Assembly (NCBI GenBank): GCA_035490315.1 | Contig: DATHET010000193.1 | Location: 1-55,973 of the forward strand | DNA length: 55,973 nt | Reading direction: 5' to 3' | From: JADJQU01 sp035490315 | Lineage (GTDB): Bacteria; Planctomycetota; UBA1135; GCA-002686595 | Part shown: positions 16,858-27,045 of the stretch, in pieces | How the letters are laid out: each line of letters starts with the position of its first letter | Numbering within the stretch: position 1 is the first letter of the stretch | Position numbers and translations under genes: made by a program | The notes under the pieces: generated by a model | Seen by the model: the letters and a program-made list of their open reading frames with translations, nothing else | What the model was told of the DNA's origin: nothing | Databases searched by the model: none

Positions 16858-18588
16858 TCAAGGACAGATCGTGAAATTGACGGCGTTCGTCAGCCCCGCA
16901 TTGAAGGGTGCCACGAATCCCGGATCGCGGCTGTAGAACTGCGCAAAGACCTGCATGCCTGGACTCAGATTCTTCTGCGCCATGTAGGCCTGCGAGAAGT
17001 GCACGGAATACGACCCGCTGCAGTCGACGGCAGGTGCAGGCGCACCGCCGGCGGATTGCGCACCGAGACGTGTGATCAGCTGGGTCGACAGACACAGCGT
17101 TCCGCCGGCGAAGGGATGCCCCGAGGCTCCGCGGGACCACAACAGGAGTCCGGGGCGTTGGTTGAGCACGTTGTTCGCCTGAAGCGTGAACCCGTCGGCG
17201 ATGCTGACACTCGGCGCGCCCTGCGATCCCATGCTGGGCAAGCACCCCGCCGAATTGACCTTGGCCGTGCAATAAGCAACCGGGGCCGTGCAGGCGCCGA
17301 GGAAAACGCGCGCTGTCCCGCTGAACGCGAGCGGAAAGCCCGGGCTGATGACCGAGCCAGCGATGAGATCCGCGCGCCCGTCGCCATTGAGGTCGCCCGC
17401 GGCGCCGATCGAAAATCCGAGCATGTCGAAGTTTGCGTCGCCATGGACGGTGAAAAGAGTTCCGCCGCTGGCGCCCGACACCGCCTGCACGCTTCCAGAC
17501 GCGACCCCGTGCAACGAATCCTCCTGCGAGGAGATGAAGATGTCGTTCACGCCATCGCCATCGACATCCCCGGCTCCGACGACATTGCGTCCGAAGAGAC
17601 TGCCCAGCGATCCCGTGAGCGTGCGCAAGGCGCTGCCGTTCGCGCCTGAGAAGACGAAGACCGCGCCGGAGTCTCCTCCATTCAGATTGTCGTCGAATGC
17701 ACCGACCACGACATCGTCGCGCCCGTCGCCGTTGACGTCACCGATGCCGTCGACCGAACAGCCAAGATTGCGGGCGGGGGAATTCGGCTGGAGCGAGAAC
17801 AGGATCGATCCGTCGAGGCCAGAGTAGATGCGCGCGCCGCCAGCCTCCGGGCCGACCTGGCTCGAGCCGAACATCCCGACGATCAAGTCTGCGCGCCCGT
17901 CGGCGTTGACGTCTCCGGCTCCCGCGACGGAGTTTCCGAGCTGGTCGGATTGGCTGGTCCCGAAAAAGGTGTACAGGACGGCGCCATTGGATCCCGAGTA
18001 CACGCGCGCCATGCCGGTCCATTGAGCAGGTCCAGTGTTCGTCCGCGGCGCGCCGGCGATGATGTCGGGCACGCCGTCGCCGTTCACGTCGCCCGCCGAG
18101 CTCACCGAGAATCCGAGCTGCTGATTGGCCGCGGTCGGATCGAAAGTGAAAAGCGTCGCTCCATTCGTGCCCGAGATGACGTACACCCGGCCGCCGCCAG
18201 GCAGCACGGCGCCGTTGAGGTAGGCGCCCACGATCAATTCGCTGCAGCCGTCGCCGTTGAGATCGCCCGCTCCTGCAACCGACCACCCGAAGTTCTCACC
18301 CGGCGACTGTCCCGTGAACGTCCGCAACACGGAACCGTCGCGCCCCGAGAACACGCGCACGCGTCCAAGATTGGAGGCTTCGTGCGCAGCTCCCACGGCC
18401 ACGTCCTGGAAGCCATCGTTGTTGACGTCGCCCGCGCCCGCGATAGCTCCGCCGAACAGGTCGTCCGGAGGCGTGCCATGGAAGGTGTAGGCGGGAGCCT
18501 GGGCGTTCGCAGTGACGGCGAGGGTCAGGAAGGCGAATGATCCGATCGGGAATGCGGAGAAGCTGGAAATGCGCATTGGAATGTCCAT
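16858..18588 (-). CDS. Secreted FG-GAP (integrin-alpha-like) protein with shared C-terminal domain
   Basis: A 576-aa protein with a signal peptide (MRISSFSAFPIGSFAF, cleavage near ANAQA). The ATG at 18576 is an equally good start. Seven FG-GAP repeats follow, each with a calcium-binding D-x-(N/D)-x-D-G-x-x-(D/E) loop (DVNNDGFQD, DLNGDGCSE, DVNGDGVPD, DVNADGRAD, DVNGDGRDD, DVDGDGVND, DLNGDGRAD), enough for a complete seven-bladed propeller. Residues about 439-576 are the shared Cys-containing domain ending ICP. Such propellers usually mediate binding outside the cell; the ligand is unknown. Confidence 0.85.
   Translation of the reverse strand: MDIPMRISSFSAFPIGSFAFLTLAVTANAQAPAYTFHGTPPDDLFGGAIAGAGDVNNDGFQDVAVGAAHEASNLGRVRVFSGRDGSVLRTFTGQSPGENFGWSVAGAGDLNGDGCSELIVGAYLNGAVLPGGGRVYVISGTNGATLFTFDPTAANQQLGFSVSSAGDVNGDGVPDIIAGAPRTNTGPAQWTGMARVYSGSNGAVLYTFFGTSQSDQLGNSVAGAGDVNADGRADLIVGMFGSSQVGPEAGGARIYSGLDGSILFSLQPNSPARNLGCSVDGIGDVNGDGRDDVVVGAFDDNLNGGDSGAVFVFSGANGSALRTLTGSLGSLFGRNVVGAGDVDGDGVNDIFISSQEDSLHGVASGSVQAVSGASGGTLFTVHGDANFDMLGFSIGAAGDLNGDGRADLIAGSVISPGFPLAFSGTARVFLGACTAPVAYCTAKVNSAGCLPSMGSQGAPSVSIADGFTLQANNVLNQRPGLLLWSRGASGHPFAGGTLCLSTQLITRLGAQSAGGAPAPAVDCSGSYSVHFSQAYMAQKNLSPGMQVFAQFYSRDPGFVAPFNAGLTNAVNFTICP
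16861..17274 (-). other. Shared C-terminal domain, copy 3 (FG-GAP protein)
   Basis: About 138 residues starting Y-C-T-A-K-V-N-S-A-G-C. Marker blocks: NQRPGLLLW, PFAGGTLC, DCSGSYSVHF, QFYSRDPG and the C-terminal ICP. Five cysteines align with copies 1 and 2. Confidence 0.8.
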
Positions 18589-18753
18589 GGGAGAGGGCCT
18601 TCGTCAGGTCCTCGGGTTCGTGGGCGGGGCGCCAAGCCTGGCGACACGGGCTCGGAGCCAGTGGTTGACCGGGCATAAGCACGGGGTTACTGCAGTTCCG
18701 ACGATCAGATGACTTGCCGCGAAGCGCGATCCTGGCGCTGACGGTATCACGTG

Positions 18754-18855
18754 TGGAGTCAGGCGAATTCGTCCGGAGTCGTGCTGGCATTCCGCGCGCC
18801 GCGGCAGCGGCGCGCGGAATGCCAGCACGACTCCGGACGAATTCACCTGACTCCA
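18754..18855. repeat. Giant hairpin, family A copy 2
   Basis: The arms 18754-18802 and 18807-18855 pair over 49 bp with one mismatch (GGCGAA on the left against GGTGAA from the right arm); the loop is GGCA. It matches copy 1 over 48 bp, except for two positions where both arms changed together so pairing is kept (AAATCG to AATTCG; GCGGGC to GCTGGC). It lies in the 323-bp gap (18589-18911) between divergent gene starts, so it is not a terminator there. Nothing else in that gap is recognised. Confidence 0.95.
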
Positions 18856-18911
18856 TACGCTGGAGGGTCGACCCGAGCGACGACCTCGCGCAAAATCGTC
18901 TGTCACTGCAC

Positions 18912-20540
18912 ATGGTCTCCCCGGCATCCACTCCCACGATCGCAACGCCGAAGCCGTCGCGTTGGCGCAAGATCCGGATCGCACTCCTGGTCCTCGCGGT
19001 GGGGGTCATTTGCGCGCTGCTCGCCGGCGAGATCCTGTTGCGGATCGCCGTTTTCCATCCAAGCCCGATGCTCGGAAGGCTCGGCTGGCGACTCGGTCAG
19101 CCGAGGATGTACACGAACTGCGACAACGACGACGACTACTGGAAGCTCTTCTGCAAGCAGCAGGGTCAGGCGGCGCTCGACGGCACGCCGAACCCCGATC
19201 TGATCACCGGCTGGACTGGCTCGGACATCACGCCGGGCACCTACGAGCACATCGACGAGGCTTCACTGCGCGGCCGAAGGCCGGTGCTGCTCTACGGCGA
19301 CTCGTTCGCGCAGGGAGTCACGCAGGTCAAGGACTCCTTCCAGGCGCTCTTCGAGCGCTCCGAGCTCGCGGATCGATACGCGATGCTGAACTACGGAGTG
19401 GGAGGCTACGGCCTCGATCAGATCTACCTGCTGCTCGAGAATTCGATCGATCGTTTCAAGGACCGCGATCCGATCGTGATCGTCGCCATCCTGGTCGAAA
19501 GCGATCTCGAGCGCAGTGTCCTCGAATTCCGCTGCTGTCCCAAGCCGCGCCTCGACGTCGTCGGCGATCGGCTGGTCGCGCGCGGACCCGTGCAGACGAA
19601 CATGCGCAAGTACCTCGAGGAGAATCCGATCTCGATCCGAAGCTACCTGTGGCAACTGTTCCTGCACTCCAGGCTCGATTTCCTTGTCGACCAGCGCGCA
19701 GCGTGGAGGAAGGATCCACAGATCAAGGCGGAGAAGCAGGTACTGAACCGCAAGATCCTGCTCGAGATCGAGCGCTCGCTCTCCAGCCGCAAATTGCAGC
19801 ATTTCTTCTTCCTCTTCCACGTCGAGCCCTGCGCGGTGAAATCCGACGGGCTCTACCAGTGGCAGGAAGACTTGATCCACGAGGTCTGCGCCGAGTCCTC
19901 GATTCCGATGGTCGATACGCGGCCCTTCCTCTCGCTAGCGGCCGACGCGGTGCAGAAGAAATGCGAGCAGTTCTACATCAAGGCCGGCCCTGTCCAGAGC
20001 CACCACAACGCGATCGGGAACCTGATCTGCTTCGAGGCGATGATCCAGGGTTTGCGCGGGAACATCGCCCAGCCAGACCTGGCTCCGCTCGCGGATCTGA
20101 AAACGCGCGGTCTGCTCCAGAAGAACGGGCCCGAGACGGTGGCGACGACCCTGATGGGGCGATCCGCGACCTTGATCACCTATGGAGCCGAAGGGCGGTC
20201 GTTCGCGGCGGAGACTGTCAAGCCGAGACGTTTCCTGCTGCGCTCCGACGCGCTGGGCTCGACGAAGGCGCGGATCGATCTTTCGGGAAGCGCCAAGCGT
20301 TTCAGCGGCCGCCTGCACACGATGATGAACCCGAACGAGGGCTGCGCCGGGACCGAGCTGCGGTTGACCATCCGGATCGACGGAGAGATCGCGCTCGAGC
20401 GCGCCGTGCCCCGCGCGGCGAACGAGCTGGCGCTCGACCTCGACCTCGCGGGCAAGCAGTCCTTGGAGTTCACGGTCGCGGGCAACCGCGGCGGCGGCAA
20501 CTGCAACTGGATCTGCATCGAGGACCCGCAGCTCGAGTAG
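18912..20540 (+). CDS. Membrane-anchored SGNH-hydrolase-like protein
   Basis: A 542-aa protein. The ATG at 18912 precedes a basic stretch and one membrane segment (about 23-43, IALLVLAVGVICALLAGEIL); the frame upstream runs through the family A hairpin and is not credible coding. The SGNH/GDSL nucleophile block is GDSFAQG (about residue 133), followed by a glycine block NYGVGGYGLDQ. Known proteins of this shape modify or deacylate polysaccharides or lipids. A C-terminal strand-rich domain (about 430-542) looks like a carbohydrate-binding jelly roll. The catalytic Asp/His pair at the end of the SGNH fold is not obvious (SHHNAIGN near residue 360 is a candidate). Substrate unknown. Confidence 0.7.
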   Translation: MVSPASTPTIATPKPSRWRKIRIALLVLAVGVICALLAGEILLRIAVFHPSPMLGRLGWRLGQPRMYTNCDNDDDYWKLFCKQQGQAALDGTPNPDLITGWTGSDITPGTYEHIDEASLRGRRPVLLYGDSFAQGVTQVKDSFQALFERSELADRYAMLNYGVGGYGLDQIYLLLENSIDRFKDRDPIVIVAILVESDLERSVLEFRCCPKPRLDVVGDRLVARGPVQTNMRKYLEENPISIRSYLWQLFLHSRLDFLVDQRAAWRKDPQIKAEKQVLNRKILLEIERSLSSRKLQHFFFLFHVEPCAVKSDGLYQWQEDLIHEVCAESSIPMVDTRPFLSLAADAVQKKCEQFYIKAGPVQSHHNAIGNLICFEAMIQGLRGNIAQPDLAPLADLKTRGLLQKNGPETVATTLMGRSATLITYGAEGRSFAAETVKPRRFLLRSDALGSTKARIDLSGSAKRFSGRLHTMMNPNEGCAGTELRLTIRIDGEIALERAVPRAANELALDLDLAGKQSLEFTVAGNRGGGNCNWICIEDPQLE

Positions 20541-20613
20541 CCGGCGAGCGTGAAGCTCCGCCCGCGGACCGAGAGGGCTCCTCGGTTGGAGCCGGTGCGC
20601 CCGCCAATCCCGC

Positions 20614-21570
20614 TCAGCTGTGCGAGCGCGCGTCCTTGACCGCCGCGGTCAGCGCCGGGAGAACTTCGAACGCGTCTCCGACGATCCCGTAGTCCGCGAT
20701 CTTGAAGATCGGCGCGTCCTTGTCGCGGTTGATCGCGACGATCACCTTCGACGTGCGCATTCCCGCGAGGTGCTGGATCGCGCCGGAGATTCCGACGGCG
20801 ATGTAGAGCTTGGGCGCCACGGTCTTGCCCGTCTGGCCGACCTGCTCGGCATGGGGACGCCAGCCGGCGTCGACCACGGCTCGCGAAGCTCCCGTCGCGG
20901 CATTGCCGAAGGCGGCGGCGAGATTCTCGATCAGGCCGAAGTGCTCCGGGCCCTTCATGCCGCGGCCGCCGGAGATCACCACGCTGGCTTCCTTGACGTC
21001 GAGCTTGCCCGCGGTCTTCGCTTCGAGCGCGGTGACCGTCGCCTTGCCGCCCGACGAAGCCGGCCGTTGCGTGACTTTCGGCGCAGCACCGTCCTCGGCC
21101 TGGGGGAAGACGTTCGGCCGGGTCGTGGCGCACAGGACGCCGGAGGAAATTCCCAGCGTCGCAATCGCCTTGCCAGCGAGCCAGGGGCGGACGACGGTCA
21201 AGGCGCCGGTGGCGGAGCTGATCGCGATCACGTCGCTCTGCAAACTCGAGTCCAAATGCGCGGCAACGCGCGGAGCGATGTCCTTTCCGGTGACAGTCGC
21301 CGCGGCGAGGAAAGCCGCCGCGGCACGCTCCTTGACGATCGCCGCCAGGTCCGAAGCCGTCGCGTCGGGACTGAAGGCGCCAGAGCCGGTCAAGCAGACC
21401 ACTTCGGCGGCGCCCGCCTTGCCGAGGGCGGCGGCGGCAGCCTCGGCTCCGGTACCCGAAGTCACGGCGATCACGTCGCTGCCCGTCGAGCGAGCGGCGC
21501 TGACGCATTCGACGCTCGCGCGCCGCGCCTGGCCCTGGGACTGCTCCGCGAAGACGACGATCGTGGTCAT
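20614..21570 (-). CDS. etfA: Electron transfer flavoprotein, alpha subunit
   Basis: A 318-aa protein, normal for EtfA. The ATG at 21570 gives MTTIVVFAEQSQG, the usual N-terminus. The C-terminal FAD-binding domain shows the family signature: SGGRGMKGPEHF, then AVGISGAIQHLAGM and VIVAINRDKDAPIFKIADYG. It forms a heterodimer with EtfB and carries electrons from acyl-CoA and other dehydrogenases to the quinone pool through ETF-quinone oxidoreductase. The start is 5 bp after the etfB stop, so they are translated as a pair. Confidence 0.95.
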   Translation of the reverse strand: MTTIVVFAEQSQGQARRASVECVSAARSTGSDVIAVTSGTGAEAAAAALGKAGAAEVVCLTGSGAFSPDATASDLAAIVKERAAAAFLAAATVTGKDIAPRVAAHLDSSLQSDVIAISSATGALTVVRPWLAGKAIATLGISSGVLCATTRPNVFPQAEDGAAPKVTQRPASSGGKATVTALEAKTAGKLDVKEASVVISGGRGMKGPEHFGLIENLAAAFGNAATGASRAVVDAGWRPHAEQVGQTGKTVAPKLYIAVGISGAIQHLAGMRTSKVIVAINRDKDAPIFKIADYGIVGDAFEVLPALTAAVKDARSHS

Positions 21571-21575
21571 GGCTT

Positions 21576-22328
21576 TCAGAGCACCTGAGCTTCGGTTCGC
21601 AGGGCGGTGATCAAGGCCGGCACCGCGGCCGCGCCCTCGCCGATGATCCTGCCGGCCTTGCGCGCGGGAGGCATCTCGACCTTGAGCACCACCGTCTGGT
21701 TCGGCACGAGCTCGGGCGCCTCCTCGGCGATCGGCTTGGTCTTGGCGCCCATGATGCCCTTGAGGCTCGCGCGCCGCGGCTCGTTCAAGCCCTTGTTGCA
21801 GGTGATCACGGCCGGGAGCTGGAAAGCGACCGTCTCGACCCCGTGCTCGGTCTCGCGCCGCGCCGTGCCGCCTCCAGCCGAGAGGTCGAGGGCGTTCACT
21901 TCGCTGACGCAGGCCCAGCCGAGGTAGGTGGCGAGCATCTGCCCGACCGCCGCGTTGTCCCGGTCGGTGGCCACGCGGCCGGTGAAGACCAGGTCGGCGC
22001 CCAGAGCGCGAACCTTGGCCGCCAGGGCCTTGGCCGTGGCGCGCGCATCGCGGGACGAGGGATCGCTGTCCTTGAGGATCACCCCGCTGTCCGCTCCGCG
22101 CGCCAGGCATTCGCGGACTTCCTTGGTCGCTTCCGACGGCCCGAGGGTCAGGACGATCACCTCGCCGCCGAGCTTCTCCTTCGTCTTGAGCGCCTCCTCG
22201 AGGGCCAGCTCATCATAGAAGGAGAGCATGTACTGCCAGCCGCTGCCATCGAGGCTCTTGCCGTCGGCGGCCAGCTTGGCCTGGGCCTCGGTGGTCGGCA
22301 CGCGCTTGACGCAGGCGACGATTTTCAT
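21576..22328 (-). CDS. etfB: Electron transfer flavoprotein, beta subunit
   Basis: A 250-aa protein starting MKIVACVKRVPTTEAQ, the standard EtfB N-terminus. It contains the AMP-binding region (GADLVFTGRVATDRDNAAVG) and a conserved loop near EPRRASLKGIMGAKTKP. It is the partner of EtfA just downstream. The Ala-rich C-terminal tail is normal for the family. Confidence 0.95.
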   Translation of the reverse strand: MKIVACVKRVPTTEAQAKLAADGKSLDGSGWQYMLSFYDELALEEALKTKEKLGGEVIVLTLGPSEATKEVRECLARGADSGVILKDSDPSSRDARATAKALAAKVRALGADLVFTGRVATDRDNAAVGQMLATYLGWACVSEVNALDLSAGGGTARRETEHGVETVAFQLPAVITCNKGLNEPRRASLKGIMGAKTKPIAEEAPELVPNQTVVLKVEMPPARKAGRIIGEGAAAVPALITALRTEAQVL

Positions 22329-22411
22329 GGGCGAAGTCGTAGGGAGGCCGCTGGTTCAGCGCGCGGGGGCGAAGAGGATAGCCGATCGAGCGCAGGCCGT
22401 GAAGGCGCGAG

Positions 22412-23209
22412 CTACTGCACCAGGTCCGAGGCTTCGTCGGCGCTGACGCCCATCACAGGCGCGTCGAAGCTGTGGCCGAGGTAGACCGCGCGCACCTCGG
22501 GATCGCTGATCAGGACGCGCGGAGGGCCCTCACGGAAGATCTGCCCGTGGCGGATGATGTAGGCGCGGTCGGTCGACTGCAGGGTCTCGCGAACGTTGTG
22601 GTCGGTGATCAGGATGCCGATGTTCCGCTCGCGCAGCCTGGCGATCAGCGTCTGGATTTCGGCGACCGCGATCGGATCGACCCCCGCGAAGGGCTCGTCG
22701 AGCAGCAGGATCGCCGGCCGGGTGGCCAGGGCGCGCGCGAGCTCGAGCCGGCGTTGCTCGCCGCCGGAGAGTGTGTCCGCGATGCTCTTCGAGAGGTGCG
22801 ACAGCTCCAGCTCGGCCAGCAGGGCTTCCGCCTCGCGGTGGCGCTCGGCGCGGTTCAGGGGCATGGCTTCGAGCACGGCGAGCAGGTTGTCGAGCACGCT
22901 CATGCGCTGGAACAGGCTGCGCTCCTGGGGCAGGTAGCCCATGCCCAGCCTGGCGCGGACGTACATCGGCTCGCGGGAGCACTCGTTGCCGCGCAGCATC
23001 ACGTGACCGGCGTCGGGCTTGGTCAGGCCGACGGTCATCCGGAAGCTGGTGGTCTTTCCCGCGCCATTGGGGCCCAGGAGGCCGACGATCTCGCCGGCCC
23101 GGACCACGAAGCTCACCCCGTCGACGACCCGTCGCTTCTTGAACGACTTGACCAGGCCTCGGACCTCGAGCAGCAGCTCGCCTCGTTTCGGGGGGACCGA
23201 CGTCGACAT
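22412..23209 (-). CDS. lptB: LPS export ABC transporter ATP-binding protein LptB
   Basis: A 265-aa ABC ATPase. Walker A is GPNGAGKTT, the signature motif LSGGEQRR, Walker B ILLLDEPFAGVDP and the H-loop ITDHNVRETL; the last two are the form typical of LptB. Extra residues at the C-terminus (SADEASDLVQ) are not conserved. It powers lipopolysaccharide extraction from the inner membrane together with LptF/LptG, which are not in this window, and implies an LPS-bearing outer membrane. The ATG at 23209 is used; a TTG 15 bp upstream is possible. Confidence 0.95.
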   Translation of the reverse strand: MSTSVPPKRGELLLEVRGLVKSFKKRRVVDGVSFVVRAGEIVGLLGPNGAGKTTSFRMTVGLTKPDAGHVMLRGNECSREPMYVRARLGMGYLPQERSLFQRMSVLDNLLAVLEAMPLNRAERHREAEALLAELELSHLSKSIADTLSGGEQRRLELARALATRPAILLLDEPFAGVDPIAVAEIQTLIARLRERNIGILITDHNVRETLQSTDRAYIIRHGQIFREGPPRVLISDPEVRAVYLGHSFDAPVMGVSADEASDLVQ

Positions 23210-23625
23210 GGCTGCAGTGTGCAAGTCCGAGACTCGCCGCGCGACTGTCTCCTGGCCCGATGCCGTCGCGGGCTCCTGGAAACCGTGTGGATAACTTGTG
23301 GACTGGGGAAGGTTTCGAGGGGCGGTGCCCTGATCTGCTCTTGACCACTCATCCAGGGAACGTTCACATCACCTTGGAAGAGCAGAATGGGCCGCTTTTG
23401 CCCACCTCGTAAACTGCCTTATCGCAAGGACTTAGGTCGGCATCTCAAAACGGCCAGAGAGGCCCTCGAACAGGCTCAGGCGGCCTTGTTTTGAGGCCGC
23501 GTCCCGGTGCTGGGACGCTCGGAGCCACTCTGGCTTGTGGAAAATCGCCGCGGTTGGCAGGGGCGGGCTCGAAGTGCGAAGAGCCTCGCAGGTCGATGGG
23601 ATCAGTGGATCCACCTAGGCGCGGA
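23210..23625. other. 416-bp intergenic region with structured sequence and one DnaA-box match
   Basis: No convincing gene. Visible items: TGTGGATAA (23286-23294), an exact match to the DnaA-box consensus on the minus strand; a hairpin GCGTCCC/GGGACGC (23499-23505 with 23512-23518); an inverted pair CTCAAAAC/GTTTTGAG (23444-23451 with 23488-23495); and a 16-bp direct repeat near its right end. The combination could be a structured RNA or 5' leader of lptB, but no known RNA family is recognised. Confidence 0.4.
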
Positions 23626-23638
23626 TCAATGAATCCAC
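23599..23638. repeat. 16-bp direct repeat at the lepB gene end
   Basis: GGATCAGTGGATCCAC (23599-23614) and GGATCAATGAATCCAC (23623-23638) differ at two positions and are spaced 24 bp apart. The second copy contains the lepB stop codon and last codons, so this is another case of a gene end being duplicated downstream. Confidence 0.7.
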
Positions 23639-25038
23639 TTCAGGCGCGCGACGCGGTGCTGCCAGGAAAATGGCCAGAAAACCAGCAGTGCGCGACCGGT
23701 CATCAGCTCGCGGGGAACGAAAGGAGCGTTTTCAGGCGGCAATTGCCGCAGATTCTGTGAAGGCGCCAGCACGGACAGCTCGCCCCACTCGTCGCGGAAC
23801 CAGGTGGTCTGTCCGCGCTCGGTCTGCAGCGCGACCGGATTCTCGCGGAAGCGGTTGTTGCCGCGGATCTGCTGCGTTTTCCCGTCGATCGTGGCCTCCA
23901 TCACGTACAGGTTCCACTCGCGGCTGTCGCTCGAGTCCTGCGTGTTGTCGCCCATCATGAAGTAGTGCCCGGCGGGGATCTCGTACTTCGATTCGCCGCG
24001 ACCTTCGGTGTAGTAGATGTCGCGATACACCTGCAGGCCTTCGAATTCCGCTCCGCCGCCCTCGCACGCGAGCCAGGCCGAGGAGTGCTGGTCGCTGGCG
24101 AGCTCGATGTCGACCGCGAGCACCACGTCGCCGTCGATGTCGAGCGAAAGCTCGTCGTCGAGATTCTGCGCGCCGAACGAGACGCTCTTTCCCGCCGGCA
24201 ATCGATAGGGTTTTTCGCCCTGCACGTCGCGAGCGACGCTCGCCTGGATCTGCGGTCCGCCGTCGCGAGCGACGATGCGAACCTTCGCGTCAGCTGCCGC
24301 GGCGGGCCCGGGGATCTCGAGCCGATAGCGGCGCGTGCCCTCGTCGAACTCGACCGCGACCAATTTGCAGTCGGCGCGCGCGCTCACTTCCCCATCGACG
24401 CGCAGATCGCCGACCGGATTCTGACCGGAGGCTCCGCGCGTTCCGATCTTCGATTGCAGGCCGCGCGGGTAGCCGTCGGTGTAGTTGTCCATGATCGCGC
24501 CCGAGCGTCCGACGAAGCGCGCACGGCCGTCGCCCTCAGCGACGACGGAACGCGGCCCTACTTTCCAGGTCGAGGCCGCATGGTTCTCGGCCGTCCAGCT
24601 GGCCGCATCGCCTTCACGCGAATAGTCCAGCGGTTTCCAGGTCTCGCGCTGCACGGGCCGCGGACGGTGCAGGACTTTCCACGGCTCGCGCTCGTCCTTG
24701 CGCGACCACAGATCGCCGTGAGCGATCCACAGCTGCTCGCCCGGCATGCCGACGATGCGCTTGATGAAGTTCTTGGAGCGATCGAGCGGGTACTTGAACG
24801 TCGCGACCTCGAAGCGCTGCGGATCGCGGAAATGGAAGGACAGCTTGTCGACGAGCACGCGGTCGAAGATGCCGGTTTCGTCGTTGCCCATCAGCGTCGG
24901 CTGCATCGACCCGGTCGGGATCTTGTAGGCCTCCAGCACGAAGTACTTGAGCACCACGGCCATGATCACCGCGACGGCGAAGGCCTCGATGTTGTCGCGC
25001 CAGGGCGATTTGCGCTTCTTGGTTTCTTTGGCCTTCAT
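23626..25038 (-). CDS. lepB: Signal peptidase I with large insertion
   Basis: A 470-aa protein; most family members have 180-330 residues. One membrane segment (about 17-35) is followed by the catalytic Ser44 in PTGSMQPTL and Lys93 in FIKRIVGMPGE. The conserved box GHYFMMGDNTQDSSDSR is at about 357-373. Between residues about 115 and 340 a strand-rich domain of about 225 residues is inserted, with jelly-roll character. It removes signal peptides from exported proteins such as the many secreted proteins in this window. It follows lepA by 9 bp, the classical lepA-lepB order. Confidence 0.93.
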   Translation of the reverse strand: MKAKETKKRKSPWRDNIEAFAVAVIMAVVLKYFVLEAYKIPTGSMQPTLMGNDETGIFDRVLVDKLSFHFRDPQRFEVATFKYPLDRSKNFIKRIVGMPGEQLWIAHGDLWSRKDEREPWKVLHRPRPVQRETWKPLDYSREGDAASWTAENHAASTWKVGPRSVVAEGDGRARFVGRSGAIMDNYTDGYPRGLQSKIGTRGASGQNPVGDLRVDGEVSARADCKLVAVEFDEGTRRYRLEIPGPAAAADAKVRIVARDGGPQIQASVARDVQGEKPYRLPAGKSVSFGAQNLDDELSLDIDGDVVLAVDIELASDQHSSAWLACEGGGAEFEGLQVYRDIYYTEGRGESKYEIPAGHYFMMGDNTQDSSDSREWNLYVMEATIDGKTQQIRGNNRFRENPVALQTERGQTTWFRDEWGELSVLAPSQNLRQLPPENAPFVPRELMTGRALLVFWPFSWQHRVARLKWIH

Positions 25039-25047
25039 GAGGCTTTT

Positions 25048-26850
<1,803 letters not shown>

Positions 26851-26952
26851 GATTCGTCCCTCGAGTCGGCGCCGGAATTCCGCAGGATACACGAAAGCGG
26901 GCCTCGATCGGCGCCGAACGGCGCGGGCAGGCGATTGAATCGTGCCGCAAGC

Positions 26953-27045
26953 GTCGTAACGGAGCCTGGCTCGATCACGACACCCCCGAGCACGCGTGCC
27001 GCGCGCGCTCGGGGGTGTCGTGATCGAGCCAGGCTCCGCTACGAC
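26953..27045. repeat. Giant hairpin, family B copy 1
   Basis: The arms 26953-26991 and 27007-27045 pair over 39 bp with one mismatch; the loop is 15 nt. The outer end reads GTCGTAACGGAGCCTGGCTC. It sits between rdgB and lepA, and the right arm overlaps the rdgB stop codon (27039-27041). A single unpaired arm of the same family is at 30319-30348. On the minus strand it could stop rdgB transcripts, but no T-run follows. Confidence 0.93.

Noticed and set aside
23286..23294. Replication origin at the DnaA-box match
   Set aside because: Only one exact box, no AT-rich unwinding region, and no dnaA, dnaN or gyrase gene nearby.
23432..23614. A 60-codon minus-strand frame in the gap next to lepB
   Set aside because: GTG start with no convincing ribosome-binding site, no recognisable composition or motif, and it overlaps the direct repeat.
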